From Lineus longissimus (taxonomy: Eukaryota; Nemertea; Pilidiophora; Heteronemertea; Lineidae): a stretch of 64,000 bases of DNA. The position numbers were made by a program, and so were the translations under genes. Shown here piece after piece: positions 37,122 to 48,576 of this stretch (within the stretch, counting starts at the first letter, position 1; each line of letters opens with the position of its first letter). Under the pieces are notes generated by a model, which did no database searches, was not told the DNA's origin, and was given only the letters and a program-made list of their open reading frames with translations. Location: contig NC_088316.1 of assembly GCF_910592395.1 (NCBI RefSeq), forward strand, positions 13,392,001-13,456,000, read 5' to 3'.

Positions 37122-40100
37122 ATGATGTCAGAGTGTGATACCGGTAACGCTCAGACAGGAGGAATTCGGGGGAAGTTAGACCAATTTGCAGCGAACGCTG
37201 AAAAAGTCACGAAATTTGGGAACAAAATCTTGTCAAAAGTAGGTGTTATTTTGCTATTTCGCTACAACTTTCGAATTATTATGAATATTCCAGGTTATGT
37301 GATTGATAACGTGCGATTTGTATGCTAAAAGTCTAATTTTGACTGCGTTGGGTGTGTTTTTTTCTCCTGTATCTCGAGCCTCGAAGAGCGCCATTCATTC
37401 AATGATAGGCTAGTGATTTTCATCAGTGCATTTCTCATTTTTCAATGCACATAATAATGTGCATTGCCATTTGGAATGTTGGCATGAAAGCAATATTATA
37501 CTTGAAACAAGGTCTGTGCACCGTCCTAGCTGTGCTGCGGCTAATCAAGACTAATCCTTTCGGCCTAGCATGTCGCCCCCGGCCCGGCCCCGCGCTGGGT
37601 GGGTTAGGCTAGCTAGCGTAGCTAGGCTAGGGTAGGCTATATTTGCACTTTCAACCTCTAACCTCGATGTCATGTCGTTGACAGTCGTACGATGAGGTCA
37701 ACAAACGTTGAGGCAGCAATACTTATCGTAACAATCAATGTAACCAACATTAGGCTAGGTGACTATAGGTCATCATAGACATGATATTGCCGTAGGCCTA
37801 GTCATATCATTATACCTCTGTCGACACAGACGATGTCAGTGACGTCATCTTGTGGGGCCGGGAGTATAAAACCTCCATAAAGTTAAACCATCAATGCATG
37901 ACCGCCTTGAACCAGGAAAGCAAAGCATCATTAGAGTCTATAAATAGAGGCTAGAGCAGTGTAGAGTAGGCCCAGAGGTATTTGAGTGTTTGTAAAGATG
38001 GTGGTGCTATCTGGTTTGGGGCCTATTTTACCATGATACGTATCGCAGATTATATCTTGTGTGTAATAAAATATCATCATAAACTACCTCCTAAGTCAGC
38101 AGTTGGTGATTTTCCCATCATTCATTGGGCAATTCAGCGCTTGTTGTGCCTAATCTTGCCAAAAATCTTTCAGGGCGTTTAAACTTTTGGCATCCTGGAG
38201 AATAAGGAGACGTGCTCTGGTCTTCATGACAGATTATCTTCATTGGTAAGTTACGGTACAGCATCTATAAAATAACTTGTTTAGATATCTTGACAGTTGA
38301 CTGTTGAGTTGTCAAATTGAGTCGTAATTGTAGGCCTGACAATAATTTGTACATAATGTTCAACCATTTTTATGTGGGGCAGAAAAAAGGTAAGAAATTG
38401 CAGTAATGTCAATTTCATTGGGTGAAGTCTGCATAAAAAGTTCAGATTTATAATTCAAGTACGTTATTGCTAATCTCTTCGAGTTTTGCTAAAAAGAATG
38501 ACAAACACTTTCTTGACTTGAACTTTAGAAAATAAAAAGCCATCCTGATATCCTAGTCATATCTTTATAATTCCAGACACTGCGAGAGAGAGAAACGCGT
38601 GTTGTATCACGGGAGGTGCCTGAGGAGGATATATCTGACGACTCTGACAGTATGCCCCTGCGCAGGAGGAAGGCGTCACCCTCAGTTGACGACCAGAGAG
38701 CGAAGAGGGCTAGGCCAAGGTAGCGTAGAGATTTTTCTGTTAAAAATATATTGCAGAAGATTGTTTGGAAATGCAACATAATGAGACATGCTGCAAGAAT
38801 CTACACTTTTGTGGTATCTTCTGATAAAGTGATGCACAACCAAAGCTAAATAAATCCTATTAATATTAAGCTGCTTTATGCCTTCGAGTTGGATTTTTGA
38901 TCATAGTATAATTGCCAAATTACTTTTTCATTCACCAGCAGTAAAGTGGTCGTTTTATCATGTATTAGCATTGATTTGTTTTAAAATGGATTCTAGACTG
39001 AATAATTTTATGGCTGAATTGAAGTTTTTGTGACTGTTATTAATCAGCGTGTTTCATTTCAGTTCTAAAAGGTCTGCCAGCAACCGAGACTGTGATTCGT
39101 TTAACAATAAGAAATGCATTTGCTGGTTCCACGAATATACTGGTCCTGATGAAGACTGTATACTACCCGAGGGCATGGAAAAGTTCTGTGAAGATATTGG
39201 AGTGGAACCTGAAAATGTGAGTGGGTGTTGGAGTCACTCGCAAAGTATTATAAGCCACACAGTCGACCACAATTTCTAATGAAGGCCTAAAGACCCCCAA
39301 GTCATGATTAGGTAAAACTACCGCTAAGGCGATAGTCTGTTGTAACTGGAAATGATCTCAACATAACTTCTCTTCCATCTACTCGCTCTGAAAAACTGTA
39401 CAGGTAAACTGACAAATTTATGTCTTAACTTGTCATATTTCTCTTACAGATTGTGATGTTAGCACTAGCTTATAAATTAGATGCTAGAAATATGGGATTC
39501 TTCACGTTAGCTGAATGGCTCAAGGGCATGACTGACTTAGGGTAAGTTTTGCAACATGCAGGTGCAGAAAGAGATAGGAGGCACAACTGGCCGACAGTCA
39601 AGACCTAAAAATACATGTAGCAGGGCAACTCAGTTAAAACTGCAAAAAATGATAGAGAGGTTCAGAAAATAGAGAGGTTGAGACAATTACTACATAACAG
39701 TACATACTCTATTCACAAACTGCACTCCAAGCTAATGTTCAGACTACGCTAAACAACCAAACAAATTTTTATCCTTATCAAACTTGTCATTAAACTGATT
39801 CTTATTTGACTGAAAACCTGTTCTCTCTTCTTACTTCCAGATGTGATAACTCCAACAAACTCCAAAATAAACTGGACTACCTCCGAACACTACTTGATGA
39901 TACTGTAGTATTCAAAAATATATACAGATATGCATTTGACTTTGCTAGGGTAAGTGTCTGTTTAATTTGTTAACTCCCAAATTTCAGCTGAAAAAATCCC
40001 TTGAAAGAAACATTAAAAGCTTTGAAAGGGTTTCTGAATTGTCACCAAAAAAAAAAAGGAGCCTCATGGCCTAGTGGTCTACACTGCTTGCCACCACGCA

Positions 40101-41425
40101 ATAGGGCCCGGGTTCGATCCCGGGGAGAACCCATGATCGTATGTCTGGATGAACCGGCGTGGCTTTCAAGGAATTAAAATTCCTGGCTCTTCACAGTACT
40201 TCGAATGAGACTCAAAACCGAGGTTCCTTGTACCTGGTGTCTATGCCAGGGCAAGCTAAGACCCTACCAAGTGAGAAACATGAGTAGCTTGCGTGGACTC
40301 TATCTCTCTCGCCAAAGTCGGACCACTAGGCCAATAAACCCAATTGGTGCCTAACCGTAGTGGCACGCAGGATACGCTCATCCCGCCTTGGAGGAGGATT
40401 ACTCCTAGGAGAATGACCCTCCAAGTGCAGAGCGAACGCTGAAGAAGAAAAAGAAGAAGTCACCAAAAAAAGCATAGTTACCACACTAAGTTCTGATAGA
40501 TAGAACTTATCAGAACACTGTGGCTATTTTTAAATCCGCTAAAAATAGCCTGCTGTATGGTTAACAGACGCATGACAATAGCCGCAGGGATAACAGAAAC
40601 AGTTCTTTCTTGTTTCAGGATAAAGCCCAGCGGAGTATGGACATTGATTTAGCCATAGAATTGTTACAGCTTCTTTTAGGAAAACACTGGTCTCTTTGTG
40701 CAACCTTTCGTCAGTTCTTAGAGGTACGTTTATCAGATGTTGGGCTTCTTCATTAGTCGTCTGCTTGTCATTAATGACGAGAAGATTTTCCCAAATGTGT
40801 CTTTTTGAACTCCTTGTTTCTATTTGCGCTGATATAATGATGCCACAACGTATGGCTTCTAGGTGAAGGGAATAGGAAGACTATGGCCAGAAAACAGGCC
40901 AGATAAAGTCACAACAAGTCAGTGATGCAAAAGAAATATGGAATTGAAGAAATGGGGGGAAAAAAATCTCAAACCGTCCTCAATTAAGTTTTTTGCCACT
41001 ACAGAAATTTAAAAAAACAACTCTTAGACCACCTGGTAGTCCAACTTAAAATATGCCATCATATCATTTATTACTTCTTGCACTTTCAGCAATCAAAGTA
41101 CAAAGTGATTAACAAAGACCAGTGGTGCAACGTGCTGGAATTCAGTCGAACAATAAAGCCCGATCTATCCAACTATGACGAGGATGGTGCATGTAAGTAT
41201 GGCAACTATCAAAGCCCCAAAAGACTAATTTTGCCTGTTGGGGTAGCAGGAGTTACTGCCAAGTGATCTACTTGCTCTTTAATAGTGCCACAAGTAATTT
41301 CAACTGTATAAAACAAACTTTTCGCGTCAACTTTTCATCATTCTTCTCTTGCAGGGCCTGTGATGTTGGACGAATTCGTCGACTGGATTAGGGATCAAAA
41401 TTGCCTCGATCATCAGATGTCCTGA
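37122..41425 (+). CDS. DCUN1D5: DCN1-like protein (DCUN1D4/5 type), cullin neddylation co-factor
   Basis: Scaffold-type E3 that helps transfer NEDD8 from UBE2M/UBE2F to cullins. Exons: 37122-37238 (long form only), 38577-38719, 39063-39216, 39450-39541, 39841-39949, 40619-40723, 41090-41192, 41355-41425. Total 894 nt, 297 residues. The short form starting at the ATG at 38652 ([10 protein letters not shown]) would be 233 residues. Diagnostic blocks: [55 protein letters not shown] and [20 protein letters not shown], which make up the potentiating-neddylation (DCUN1) domain. There is no UBA domain, as in DCUN1D4/5. The N-terminal exon joins in phase and has a GTAGGT donor, but no conserved block supports it. 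The invertebrate gene is probably co-orthologous to vertebrate DCUN1D4 and DCUN1D5; I use the D5 symbol because of the DYNC2H1 neighbour. Confidence 0.94.
37840..37871 (+). promoter_or_regulatory. CRE plus TATA box, presumed promoter of the short DCUN1D transcript
   Basis: A perfect CRE palindrome TGACGTCA (37840-37847) is followed 17 bp later by TATAAAA (37865-37871). Transcription would start near 37895. Downstream, a good donor (CATTG then GTAAG) at 38245/38246 could join the first shared coding exon at 38577. This would make a second promoter inside the first intron of the long form. Confidence 0.5.
37895..38245 (+). other. Possible alternative non-coding first exon of the DCUN1D gene
   Basis: Runs from the start site expected from the TATA box to a GTAAG donor at 38246. 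In the frame entering the exon at 38577 there is a stop (TAA at 38180-38182) and no ATG after it, so translation would begin at 38652. An upstream ATG at 38226 would meet a TGA built across the splice junction, a short uORF. The sequence also contains the uninformative 66-residue frame 37982-38182. Confidence 0.4.
40058..40458 (+). mobile_element. tRNA-derived SINE with GAA tail, copy 3 (full length, with TSD)
   Basis: Same family as 31911-32313: box A TGGCCTAGTGG, box B GGTTCGATCCC, body, then a GAA/AAA-rich tail. It is flanked by the direct repeat GTCACCAAAAAAA at 40041-40053 and 40459-40471. It lies in the DCUN1D intron before the exon at 40619, in the same orientation as that gene. Confidence 0.92.
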
Positions 41426-41496
41426 GATACGGCTACCCCGTTGAGATTTGCTCACCTACACCCAGGCTGTGATTACGAGTGGATCACATCAAAAGA

Positions 41497-41995
41497 CGTC
41501 GACGAGAAATTAGCCATCCGTTTGCGACGTTAAGCCTTGTGAACTGACCACTCGTGACAGGTTTTTGGAAGCGATAAACTCTTGAGAATCTTGGGTGCTG
41601 AATGGAGAGAAGTGGGTCTTACACCAACAGGGCGGTGATTCGTGGTTGATTCATTTCCATTAATTAGAATTAGGCTAATTGTTCAAGTTTAGCCCAGCGA
41701 ACTGACCCATTGTAACAGGTTTTTAGAAGTGATAGACATTGAAAGTAATCGTGGGTGCTGAATGAGAAAAAATGGGTCTGACGGGGCAGTGATTATTGGT
41801 TAAGTCTACTTCGTGATGTTGATGAGAATTTAGCCATCCGTTAACATATTTTAGCCGTGTGAAGTGGCCTATTGCGATGTATTTTTGAAAGGGATAAACT
41901 TTGAATGAAATATTGGATGCTGAATGAAGTAAATTGGGTCTAAAACACCAACAGGGCATTGGTTGGTGGTTGTTGGTTGTAACCACTCCAGGATG
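41497..41995 (+). repeat. Three diverged tandem copies of about 160 bp after the DCUN1D stop
   Basis: Copies at about 41497-41650, 41680-41815 and 41817-41995 share the order: TTAGCCATCCGTT, GTGAACTGACC (or variants), ACAGGTTTTTGGAAG, TGGGTGCTGAATG, ACCAACAGGGC and a GTGATT/TTGGTGG end. They begin 70 bp after the stop codon, so they probably lie in the 3' UTR. Copies differ at many sites, showing age. Confidence 0.7.
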
Positions 41996-42018
41996 TCCGT
42001 GAGAAATTTGCAAACATT

Positions 42019-42136
42019 GGGTGATATGAATAAAGACTAGCAAATGCTTTTACTCCGGTTTTGTACAGGAAGGCCTAGTGTAAATGTACATGGAGATTTA
42101 GATAAAAGCATTTGCTAGTCTTTATTCATATCACCC
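42019..42136. mobile_element. Foldback MITE family B, copy 1
   Basis: Inverted arms 42019-42053 and 42103-42136 (GGTGATATGAATAAAGACTA and its reverse complement) surround a centre with TTTTGTACAGGAAGGCCT. A second copy, with the same arms and centre, lies at 56711-56811. Confidence 0.88.
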
Positions 42137-42465
42137 ATTGTATAGTCACAACTACTTTCTAGCCTTGGGCCATGTTTTGGTCGACCTGAATTTTGGGAAG
42201 TTTCGGAAGGAGAATGTGTAATTTTATGCTGGTATTTGGAAAATATGTCAAGCTTTGGCCACTTTGAGAGTCTTCTATTAAACAGTCATCCATAATTGTG
42301 AATATTGTAAAGTGCTAAGTCCTGTTTGTGATTTCATTCAGTCGAATATTTTAGTGCCCTTGGGAATGAATGGGGTTGTTAGTGACTTTGAAATAATCTC
42401 ATATTTAACATGTTTAAAAGTTATAGAATGACTATGATCATTCATAATAGATAGAAAGCCAGTGG

Positions 42466-42555
42466 GGGATCATCTCAAAATCGATTGAAGCCAAATGAAA
42501 CTAAGATTTTTATTCATCGATTTCTTTTGGCTTCAGTCCATTTTGAGATGATCCC
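42466..42555. mobile_element. Small foldback element, about 90 bp
   Basis: Arms GGGATCATCTCAAAATCGAT (from 42466) and the matching ATTTTGAGATGATCCC (to 42555) pair with few mismatches. An internal TCGATT/ATCGA pair and TTGGCTTCA/TGAAGCCAA extend the stem. It is not related by eye to the other foldbacks here. Confidence 0.7.
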
Positions 42556-45406
42556 TTAAATGGGCACCAGTTCATTCCATTGCATATCTTCACTGGCATT
42601 GAATATACATATTGGTAAAATTCAGTATTTCTTCTTGATGTATAGAATTCACTGATATTAAGATCTGAAAACCATAGGTAGATGTCGTTAAAGTGCTAAA
42701 AGCAATGACGTAATTAATTTATTGAAGCTAGCTGACAGAAAAGTGCTAAAACGTTAGCTTAATGTCCAATATATTTATTGCTGCGTATGGAATTTGAAAT
42801 TTTTTAAAAAGTGCTTGTTCCAACTGACGCAATAAAAATGCAGTTGAGCGTGATTGTTTCAAAACAACTATCGTGCGAGAATGATTGAAATTAGTTAGGA
42901 AGATGAGGGATGAGCCAGGTGTTTGAAAAGTCTTTCCTTTGGAAGTTCCGAGCAAAAGTGTTCACACTTTCAGATTGGTGTCTGGTTTCTAAACGTGCTC
43001 CCATATTTGGTGCCGTCTGTGGTATCAATTGAGAAACGTTCCACGAGCGAGGTGCTGCCGGGTTTTTTTTACTTGTATAAATATTGTACAATCGAAATAG
43101 GGAGATAGTGTTTGTCTTTCAGTGCTCCAGAAAGTGGTTTCGAGGTCATATCTGCAGCCTTTTTAGGCTTAGTACTTTATGTACTAGGTGTTAAGAAATG
43201 AATTTGACACTTTTGATTTCTGATATCAAGAATAATATCATTTTTGTATCCTTTTTGCTGCGCTACAGAAATGAGAATTTTCTGCATACCTGCCTGCCAT
43301 CCTTCCTGTGGTGTACAGTTCCGAATTTTTTTACGTCAGTAAAATGTGTCAAGAAAGATGAAGAAATGATAATACCGGTTCTAATGAAAGAAATCATTTG
43401 AATTGTACTCTACTCACTTGTAGAGATTCTTTAAGATGGACGCCATCTTGTTTTCTGTGATGACATAATTTGACCAGATTTCTGCCAAGTTGATCTAAGC
43501 CAATAATTTCTCCCTCCCATATCATTGTTGTTGCATGCAAGTTCTCCGATGCACTGGGAAAATATGCACAGAATAGGAGTTATTTTGATCAAGAATCGGT
43601 GATAGCAGCCACCTGCCGTCTTTATCAAGCCTAGCAGTTACCGATTTCACCTACAGATTAATTTTTTTATGTCGCATATCACAGAGATTAGTATCACAGG
43701 GTGTGGCAACAAAATCCCTACATTACAAGGCGCTGTGGTCAGTAGTGTTGTGTTCATTTCAAGTGCTTTGTTTGTTATGTGTTGCCATATGCAGATTTTC
43801 TTTTTTTACATCTGCTCATAGTCAACAACTTAAGACTAGCACCAAACGAGTGCTAGGTACCTAAGTAAGATGCTCAAACATTATCATTATCCAGTTGCTA
43901 ATATCAAGTATAGATTGAAATCTCCACTTGCAAATATTTAGGTTCGCCTGGATGGTAAAAATACCTAAATGCACAAACTTGTGTAGAATTGTTAATTGTG
44001 AGTTGTCATTGTTGTCAGTTCAGAAGCGTGATTTTAGTTTTGAGGGTTAGAAGGTGTAATCTGATCAGTAATTTCAAACTTCTGTATAATGCCTTAATCT
44101 GTTGCCGATTTCACCAAGCAACCAAGCTGCAAACCGCTTCGAAGAAATAATTTATGTGAGTTTTTATGTTGGTGAGGCAATCCAGGTGGCACCACTGTCT
44201 CAAATTTAGAAAACTGCAGTTGGGTTTCTCTGTAAAATCAGCGACAGATTGTTTCGTCAAACATAATCGGTGATACCAAGAATTCATAAAGAGTGGTCTT
44301 TATTAATATTCTTGATATGTGCACATATGTATTTTGCAATCCATGATACGCAGTTTATGATGCGAGCAGTTGTCAAAATAAGCAGTTTTGTAAAAAGTAC
44401 CTCTTCTTGTTGGTAATTCAAGACGAGATTGAAAAGTGGTGATTATTTTTACCAAAATTGTAAAGATGAAAGAACTTTAAAATGCCGAATTTTCACAATT
44501 TTTATTTTGGTGGATTTCCAAATTTCTTTAATTTTTTCCCGATCAAAAAACACATTTTTTTACAAGTTTTGTTTTTCGCCAATCTATCTCATTTGTAAAA
44601 TCCGCCAAAATAAAATGTCTGCATATTTTTGGCGATTTACAGTACTTTTATCTGTTGAAAGGAACGCGGTCAAAAGTGATGAAACTTGCCAAAAAATGTG
44701 ATTATAGTAACTTGTAAATTATTAAAGGTTACCTGCATATATACGCCGCATCAAAAACCCATTTATTCAAAAGTACATGCACTTTAAATGGGTTCTTTGT
44801 CGCATTGATGGCCACGAATCATTTTTTTAAGACTGTATAAAACAAGAGTGAAAAAAAACTCGCTTTTTCGTATTGTGTTTTATTGTCATGTTTTACAATG
44901 TATTGTCATGTTCAAAAAGGATCAAAAAGGATCACAATTGCCTTACACTTCAGTGTTAAGTATGAGGTCTTTGAGAAACTGGTTGTCTTACCAAACGTCG
45001 CTCGAGTCGAGCTGTCATTTCACTGAAGCGCTTCGGGTGCACTACATTTCAAGTATAACCTCACTATCTTTGCTGAGACAACCAATACCCCAAGTTCCTT
45101 AAATCCATTAAGCGCTTGGGGAAAATCCAAATTAAAAAAATTGAAGTTTATCATAATCTGTTCTTCACTGTTTTGGGGGTTTGGATGTGGGGATGGGTAA
45201 CTGATCAAATTAAAATGCCCAAGATGATAGAGCATTTGCTAGCTTCCTATTGGTTTTGTGCTCCCAAAATAATCACAAATTGTTTCATGGATGGGTAGGG
45301 TTTTCTGGTGTTGAGGGAATGGATTGAGTTAAATGGCCAAAGCTCACCTTTCTTATTCAGTGTTGTTCGGAACCTACTCTCATTTGTATTTTATTCATTG
45401 AATAAA

Positions 45407-46629
45407 ACATTAAAATTTGTAAAAACAAGTTGTACATATAGATTTCTTTATTCTCAGAATCTGCAGGATTTATGATATCTTAGTTGATCCATTGCGAGAT
45501 CATCAGTATTTTTGTGGAAAAAACACTCATAAGGAAATATTGCATGCATATAGGAACACTTCTGTATCTTAAGTTAACTTTTAAACAAAGCTGTATGCCT
45601 TTCCTATTTTCAGTCAGTCCCTGAACCTGAAGGAGAACAGTTCTGTGAAACTATCAACAGTTGTTCTTCTTGAATTCGTGACAATGAACATTTTGGGGGG
45701 AGATTAAAAATGCTATAAATCATGATGAAAGCTCTTTCACTTTTCCCCCAAAATGTTGTCACGAAAGACACCATTTTAGATTTGGCCTACGGCCTTAAAA
45801 TTTTCCATTGTGCGAGCGAAAATATGAATTCCTCCAGTCCAGAATTGAGAATTACCAAAATCGTAATTATTCTTATGTCAGCACTGCGACCTTGAACATC
45901 CACTTGACCTTTGACCTTTTCTGTTATCTCGAGGTCGTTTACCTGAAAGACAGGAAGGTAAAGACAGCTTCAGTAAAATGACATCGACTCATTTTTGGTT
46001 GTGAAATTTGATGTAGCAAGGCCCTGGAAAAATATTCTTGCTGGAATATGGTTCTGATTGCGAAAGGTTAGCCATCTGTATCAATATGACAGCCTTTGCT
46101 CTTCTACCTGAAATTGAAATGCGCAGATTAGTTCTCCAGTAGCTCACAGTAGTCGTATCATGGCAGAATAAGGCTAGAAGGAATAAAGATATATGGTAAA
46201 GGCATTGGCAATAGCACTATAGACAACATTGGCATGAGACAAATGAGCAATGGGCAAGATACTAAACAATAGTTAATTGTCAGGACATAAATGCTAAGAG
46301 GCAAAAATGGAATAAGGCAAATTGGTGATAGATCCACCCTAAACTGATGCAATAAGTTCCAGGCAGAAAATATTGAAGACACAACAAGGCAAAATTGATT
46401 TCATGTGAATTCAAAGGCATATTGACATCATTATTGGGCATACAGTAGAACCTCTCTATTAAGAACACCCTCGAGACTGACAAGTGCTGTCCTTGATAGA
46501 GAGGTGTCCTGATTAGAGAGGTCAAATTGAATGGAAACAACCATTTTGGGACCAAACCTAGTGGCCTTAATTGAGAGTTGTCCGCTATGAGGTTCCACTG
46601 TATATCGTATATGATATTGGAATTCTTAC
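45407..46629. other. Intergenic DNA between DCUN1D and the cysteine-rich cluster
   Basis: No coding frame that I can support. It holds one dispersed inverted-repeat element (46443-46604). Since the first cluster gene has a donor at 46629-46628, a downstream non-coding exon of that gene may lie here. I could not choose a convincing acceptor. Confidence 0.5.
46443..46604 (-). mobile_element. Dispersed short inverted-repeat element, copy 6
   Basis: Begins ACAGTAGAACCTCTCTATTA and ends ATGAGGTTCCACTGTA. Same orientation and internal core (TTTTGGGACCAAACCTAGTG) as the copy at 30281-30466. Confidence 0.72.
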
Positions 46630-46639
46630 CTTCCTTCCA

Positions 46640-47020
46640 TCACACCTTGGGATCTGGGATGCTCCACACCCTGCACTTTCTGGCCTTGTCTACTTTTTTG
46701 AACTGACCTGAACACGATATTCGTCGGTTGTAAAGGATGCACTTTTCTGGGCCCGGCCCTGAGCAGTGGGCAACCATCTTGCACTTCTTGTGACTGTCTT
46801 TGCCAACAGCAAAGTTTAGGCACATTACGAAACAGGTGCCTAGGTCGAAATCATAGGCCTTGATTCTTAATGCTATATTAGCAGGAAGGCTGTCTTTCTG
46901 CTTGGTGCATGCCTCAACATTCTCCAAAGTTCTCATGGCTTTGCCAGCGGCCGGCTTTAAAAAGACCAGTGCGCAAAAAAAAAGCAGAAACATGACAAAT
47001 TTACTTTGTTGTGTCCTCAT
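46640..47020 (-). CDS. Small secreted basic 8-Cys protein, PAN-like cluster member 1
   Basis: 126 residues. Residues 1 to about 27 (MRTQQSKFVMFLLFFCALVF and on) are a clear signal peptide. The mature part is Lys/Arg-rich with eight cysteines, including CFVMC (C-x3-C) and CKMVAHC (C-x5-C), then CILYNRR. Closest to member 2 (47421-47807): both end WSIPDPK(V/I) and share the spacing of all cysteines. A donor-like GGAAG/GTAAGAA lies 10 nt after the stop (46629-46628), and a TATA-like CTTTAAT about 70 bp upstream (47088-47100) is shared with member 2. The C-x3-C core and CILY motif recall PAN/apple domains. The function is unknown to me. Confidence 0.7.
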   Translation of the reverse strand: MRTQQSKFVMFLLFFCALVFLKPAAGKAMRTLENVEACTKQKDSLPANIALRIKAYDFDLGTCFVMCLNFAVGKDSHKKCKMVAHCSGPGPEKCILYNRRISCSGQFKKVDKARKCRVWSIPDPKV

Positions 47021-47420
47021 CTTTAAATATCCAAATCGTAGTGCTCAGATGATTGTCATGCTCTGCGTTGTCGTCAAATGACTAGACCCATTAAAGTCTC
47101 CATTGCAAGGATCTTCCCGGGGCCTACCTCGGAACAACTTTAATACTTGGGGCTTCGAAAGGTAAACAAAACAGAAAGTTCTTGTATCAAATGACTAATG
47201 AGCCTGAGGGTGTGAAATATGAACAGCGTCGTCCTCAGAATGGAGATCTTAAAAAGTGGCTGGGAAAAGTAAATAAAAAGAGGACAACCTCGCAGTGTAT
47301 TCATGTTTTTGTCGGAGCAAGCAAAAGCAATGCAACAAACGACTTGACTCTGGAAAGGGCAAAAATGGCGATGTCGATTTTGATGGTTGTCCGGAGAATC
47401 ACTTCTTACCTTCCTTTCCA

Positions 47421-47807
47421 TTATATTTTAGGGTCTGGTATGCTCCATACCCAGCACTTTTTGGCCTTTTCCACTTTCTTGAACTGCTTTGAACTTGCGC
47501 AATTGATTTTTTTATTGTAAAGGATGCACTTTTCCGATGAGTCTCCGGGACAGTATGCGAGCGTCTTGCACTTCTTCTTGACGTCTTTCTCAACGGCCAG
47601 GTTCATACATGTAATAAGGCAGGGCGTCATCTGTTCGTAACCGTATCCCTTGATTTTGGATGCTGTGTCCGCCGGAAGGCTGTTTTCCTGATCGTTACAT
47701 CGCTCGACCTTCTCAAGGGAACGCACGGCTTCGCCATCCCCTCGCTCCAAAAAAGGCAGCGCACAAAACAGAAGTAGAAACGTGAACGATTTGCCGAGTG
47801 ACCTCAT
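47421..47807 (-). CDS. Small secreted basic 8-Cys protein, PAN-like cluster member 2
   Basis: 128 residues with signal peptide (MRSLGKSFTFLLLFCALPFL), then eight cysteines in the same order as member 1: CLITC, CKTLAYC, CILYNKK, and a C-terminal KAKKCWVWSIPDPKI. It is a recent tandem duplicate of member 1, judged by shared length, the shared last 30 residues and the shared upstream GAGACTTTAATGG (47860-47872). The same GGAAG/GTAAGAA donor-like site lies 10 nt past the stop (47409-47408). Being basic and secreted would suit binding to acidic polysaccharide or matrix, but that is only inference. Confidence 0.72.
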   Translation of the reverse strand: MRSLGKSFTFLLLFCALPFLERGDGEAVRSLEKVERCNDQENSLPADTASKIKGYGYEQMTPCLITCMNLAVEKDVKKKCKTLAYCPGDSSEKCILYNKKINCASSKQFKKVEKAKKCWVWSIPDPKI

Positions 47808-48150
47808 CTTGAAACTTCAAGTGCTCACTGTGACTTTCGCCTTGCGCTTATTGCTGGGCCATTAAAGTCTCTATCAGAGGATCATCCCTAGGCCAACATA
47901 GGACAAGTTACTTCGATAAGCCTCGAGGAATGAAATAAGAGGCCTATATATGTTTATCACCATCCTCAAAACGGAGGTGGTAGGATCGACCATAAGCTTA
48001 CAGCATCATTTGTTCCCTATGCCGACTTATTCGTCTTCGCTCTTCGCCATTGGAGATATTGCGAGACCTGCCCATGAATTCTCCGCTTTATGTGCCGTTA
48101 TTAGCCAGTAAGAGTCTGAAATAAGAATAGATATCACATATCAATGACCC

Positions 48151-48576
48151 TCACCTTGTTGGTGGTTTTACGGCTGCCCCCTTGCTGCTGAACAGAAGCA
48201 AACAATTCTTGTTCTTGTCATCTTTCAACCATCGTCTGTCTCGACATCCTTTTCTTTTCGGTTTGATGCCGGTAGGTCTGCCGTCTTTCGTTTGCCCGTA
48301 CACGGTACACCGCTTTGTATCCGGACAAAATTGCACCGTCCGGCAAAGTTCCTTCAAGCACTGGACCATACATACGAAAAAACTCGTGACATTCTTCACC
48401 GTTGTCGGCCTTGCTCCAAGTGGGTTAAGTATTTTGCCGGTGCAGTAATAGCGTGTCAGGAAGGAAAATGGTGTTGGGGCGGGTTTAGTCTCTTTCGCTT
48501 TGGCCGCTTCGCTGAACAAGTTGAACACAACCAAAACGGAAAACAGCAGCGATAAAATCGTGATTGCCCCCATCAT
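48151..48576 (-). CDS. Small secreted basic 8-Cys protein, PAN-like cluster member 3
   Basis: I choose the ATG at 48576, giving 141 residues opening MMGAITILSLLFSVLVVFNL, a signal peptide. The longer frame from 48654 begins too close to the TATA box TATATATA (48676-48685) to be the usual start. Eight mature cysteines include CMVQC (C-x3-C) and CRTVQFC (C-x5-C), then RCTVYGQ. A donor consensus CAAG/GTGAGG (48154-48153) overlaps the stop: the TGA is made of intron bases. If that intron is used, the reading frame would continue into another exon and the C-terminus given here is wrong. Confidence 0.6.
   Translation of the reverse strand: MMGAITILSLLFSVLVVFNLFSEAAKAKETKPAPTPFSFLTRYYCTGKILNPLGARPTTVKNVTSFFVCMVQCLKELCRTVQFCPDTKRCTVYGQTKDGRPTGIKPKRKGCRDRRWLKDDKNKNCLLLFSSKGAAVKPPTR

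Larger units (their letters stand above)
41426..45406 (+). other. Presumed DCUN1D 3' UTR and downstream non-coding DNA
   Basis: AT-rich, with no conserved coding frame. It holds a three-copy diverged repeat just after the stop (41497-41995), a MITE (42019-42136) and a foldback (42466-42555). Candidate AATAAA signals occur inside the MITE, near 42831, and at 45401-45406. The true cleavage site cannot be chosen from sequence alone, so the UTR end is uncertain. Confidence 0.5.
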
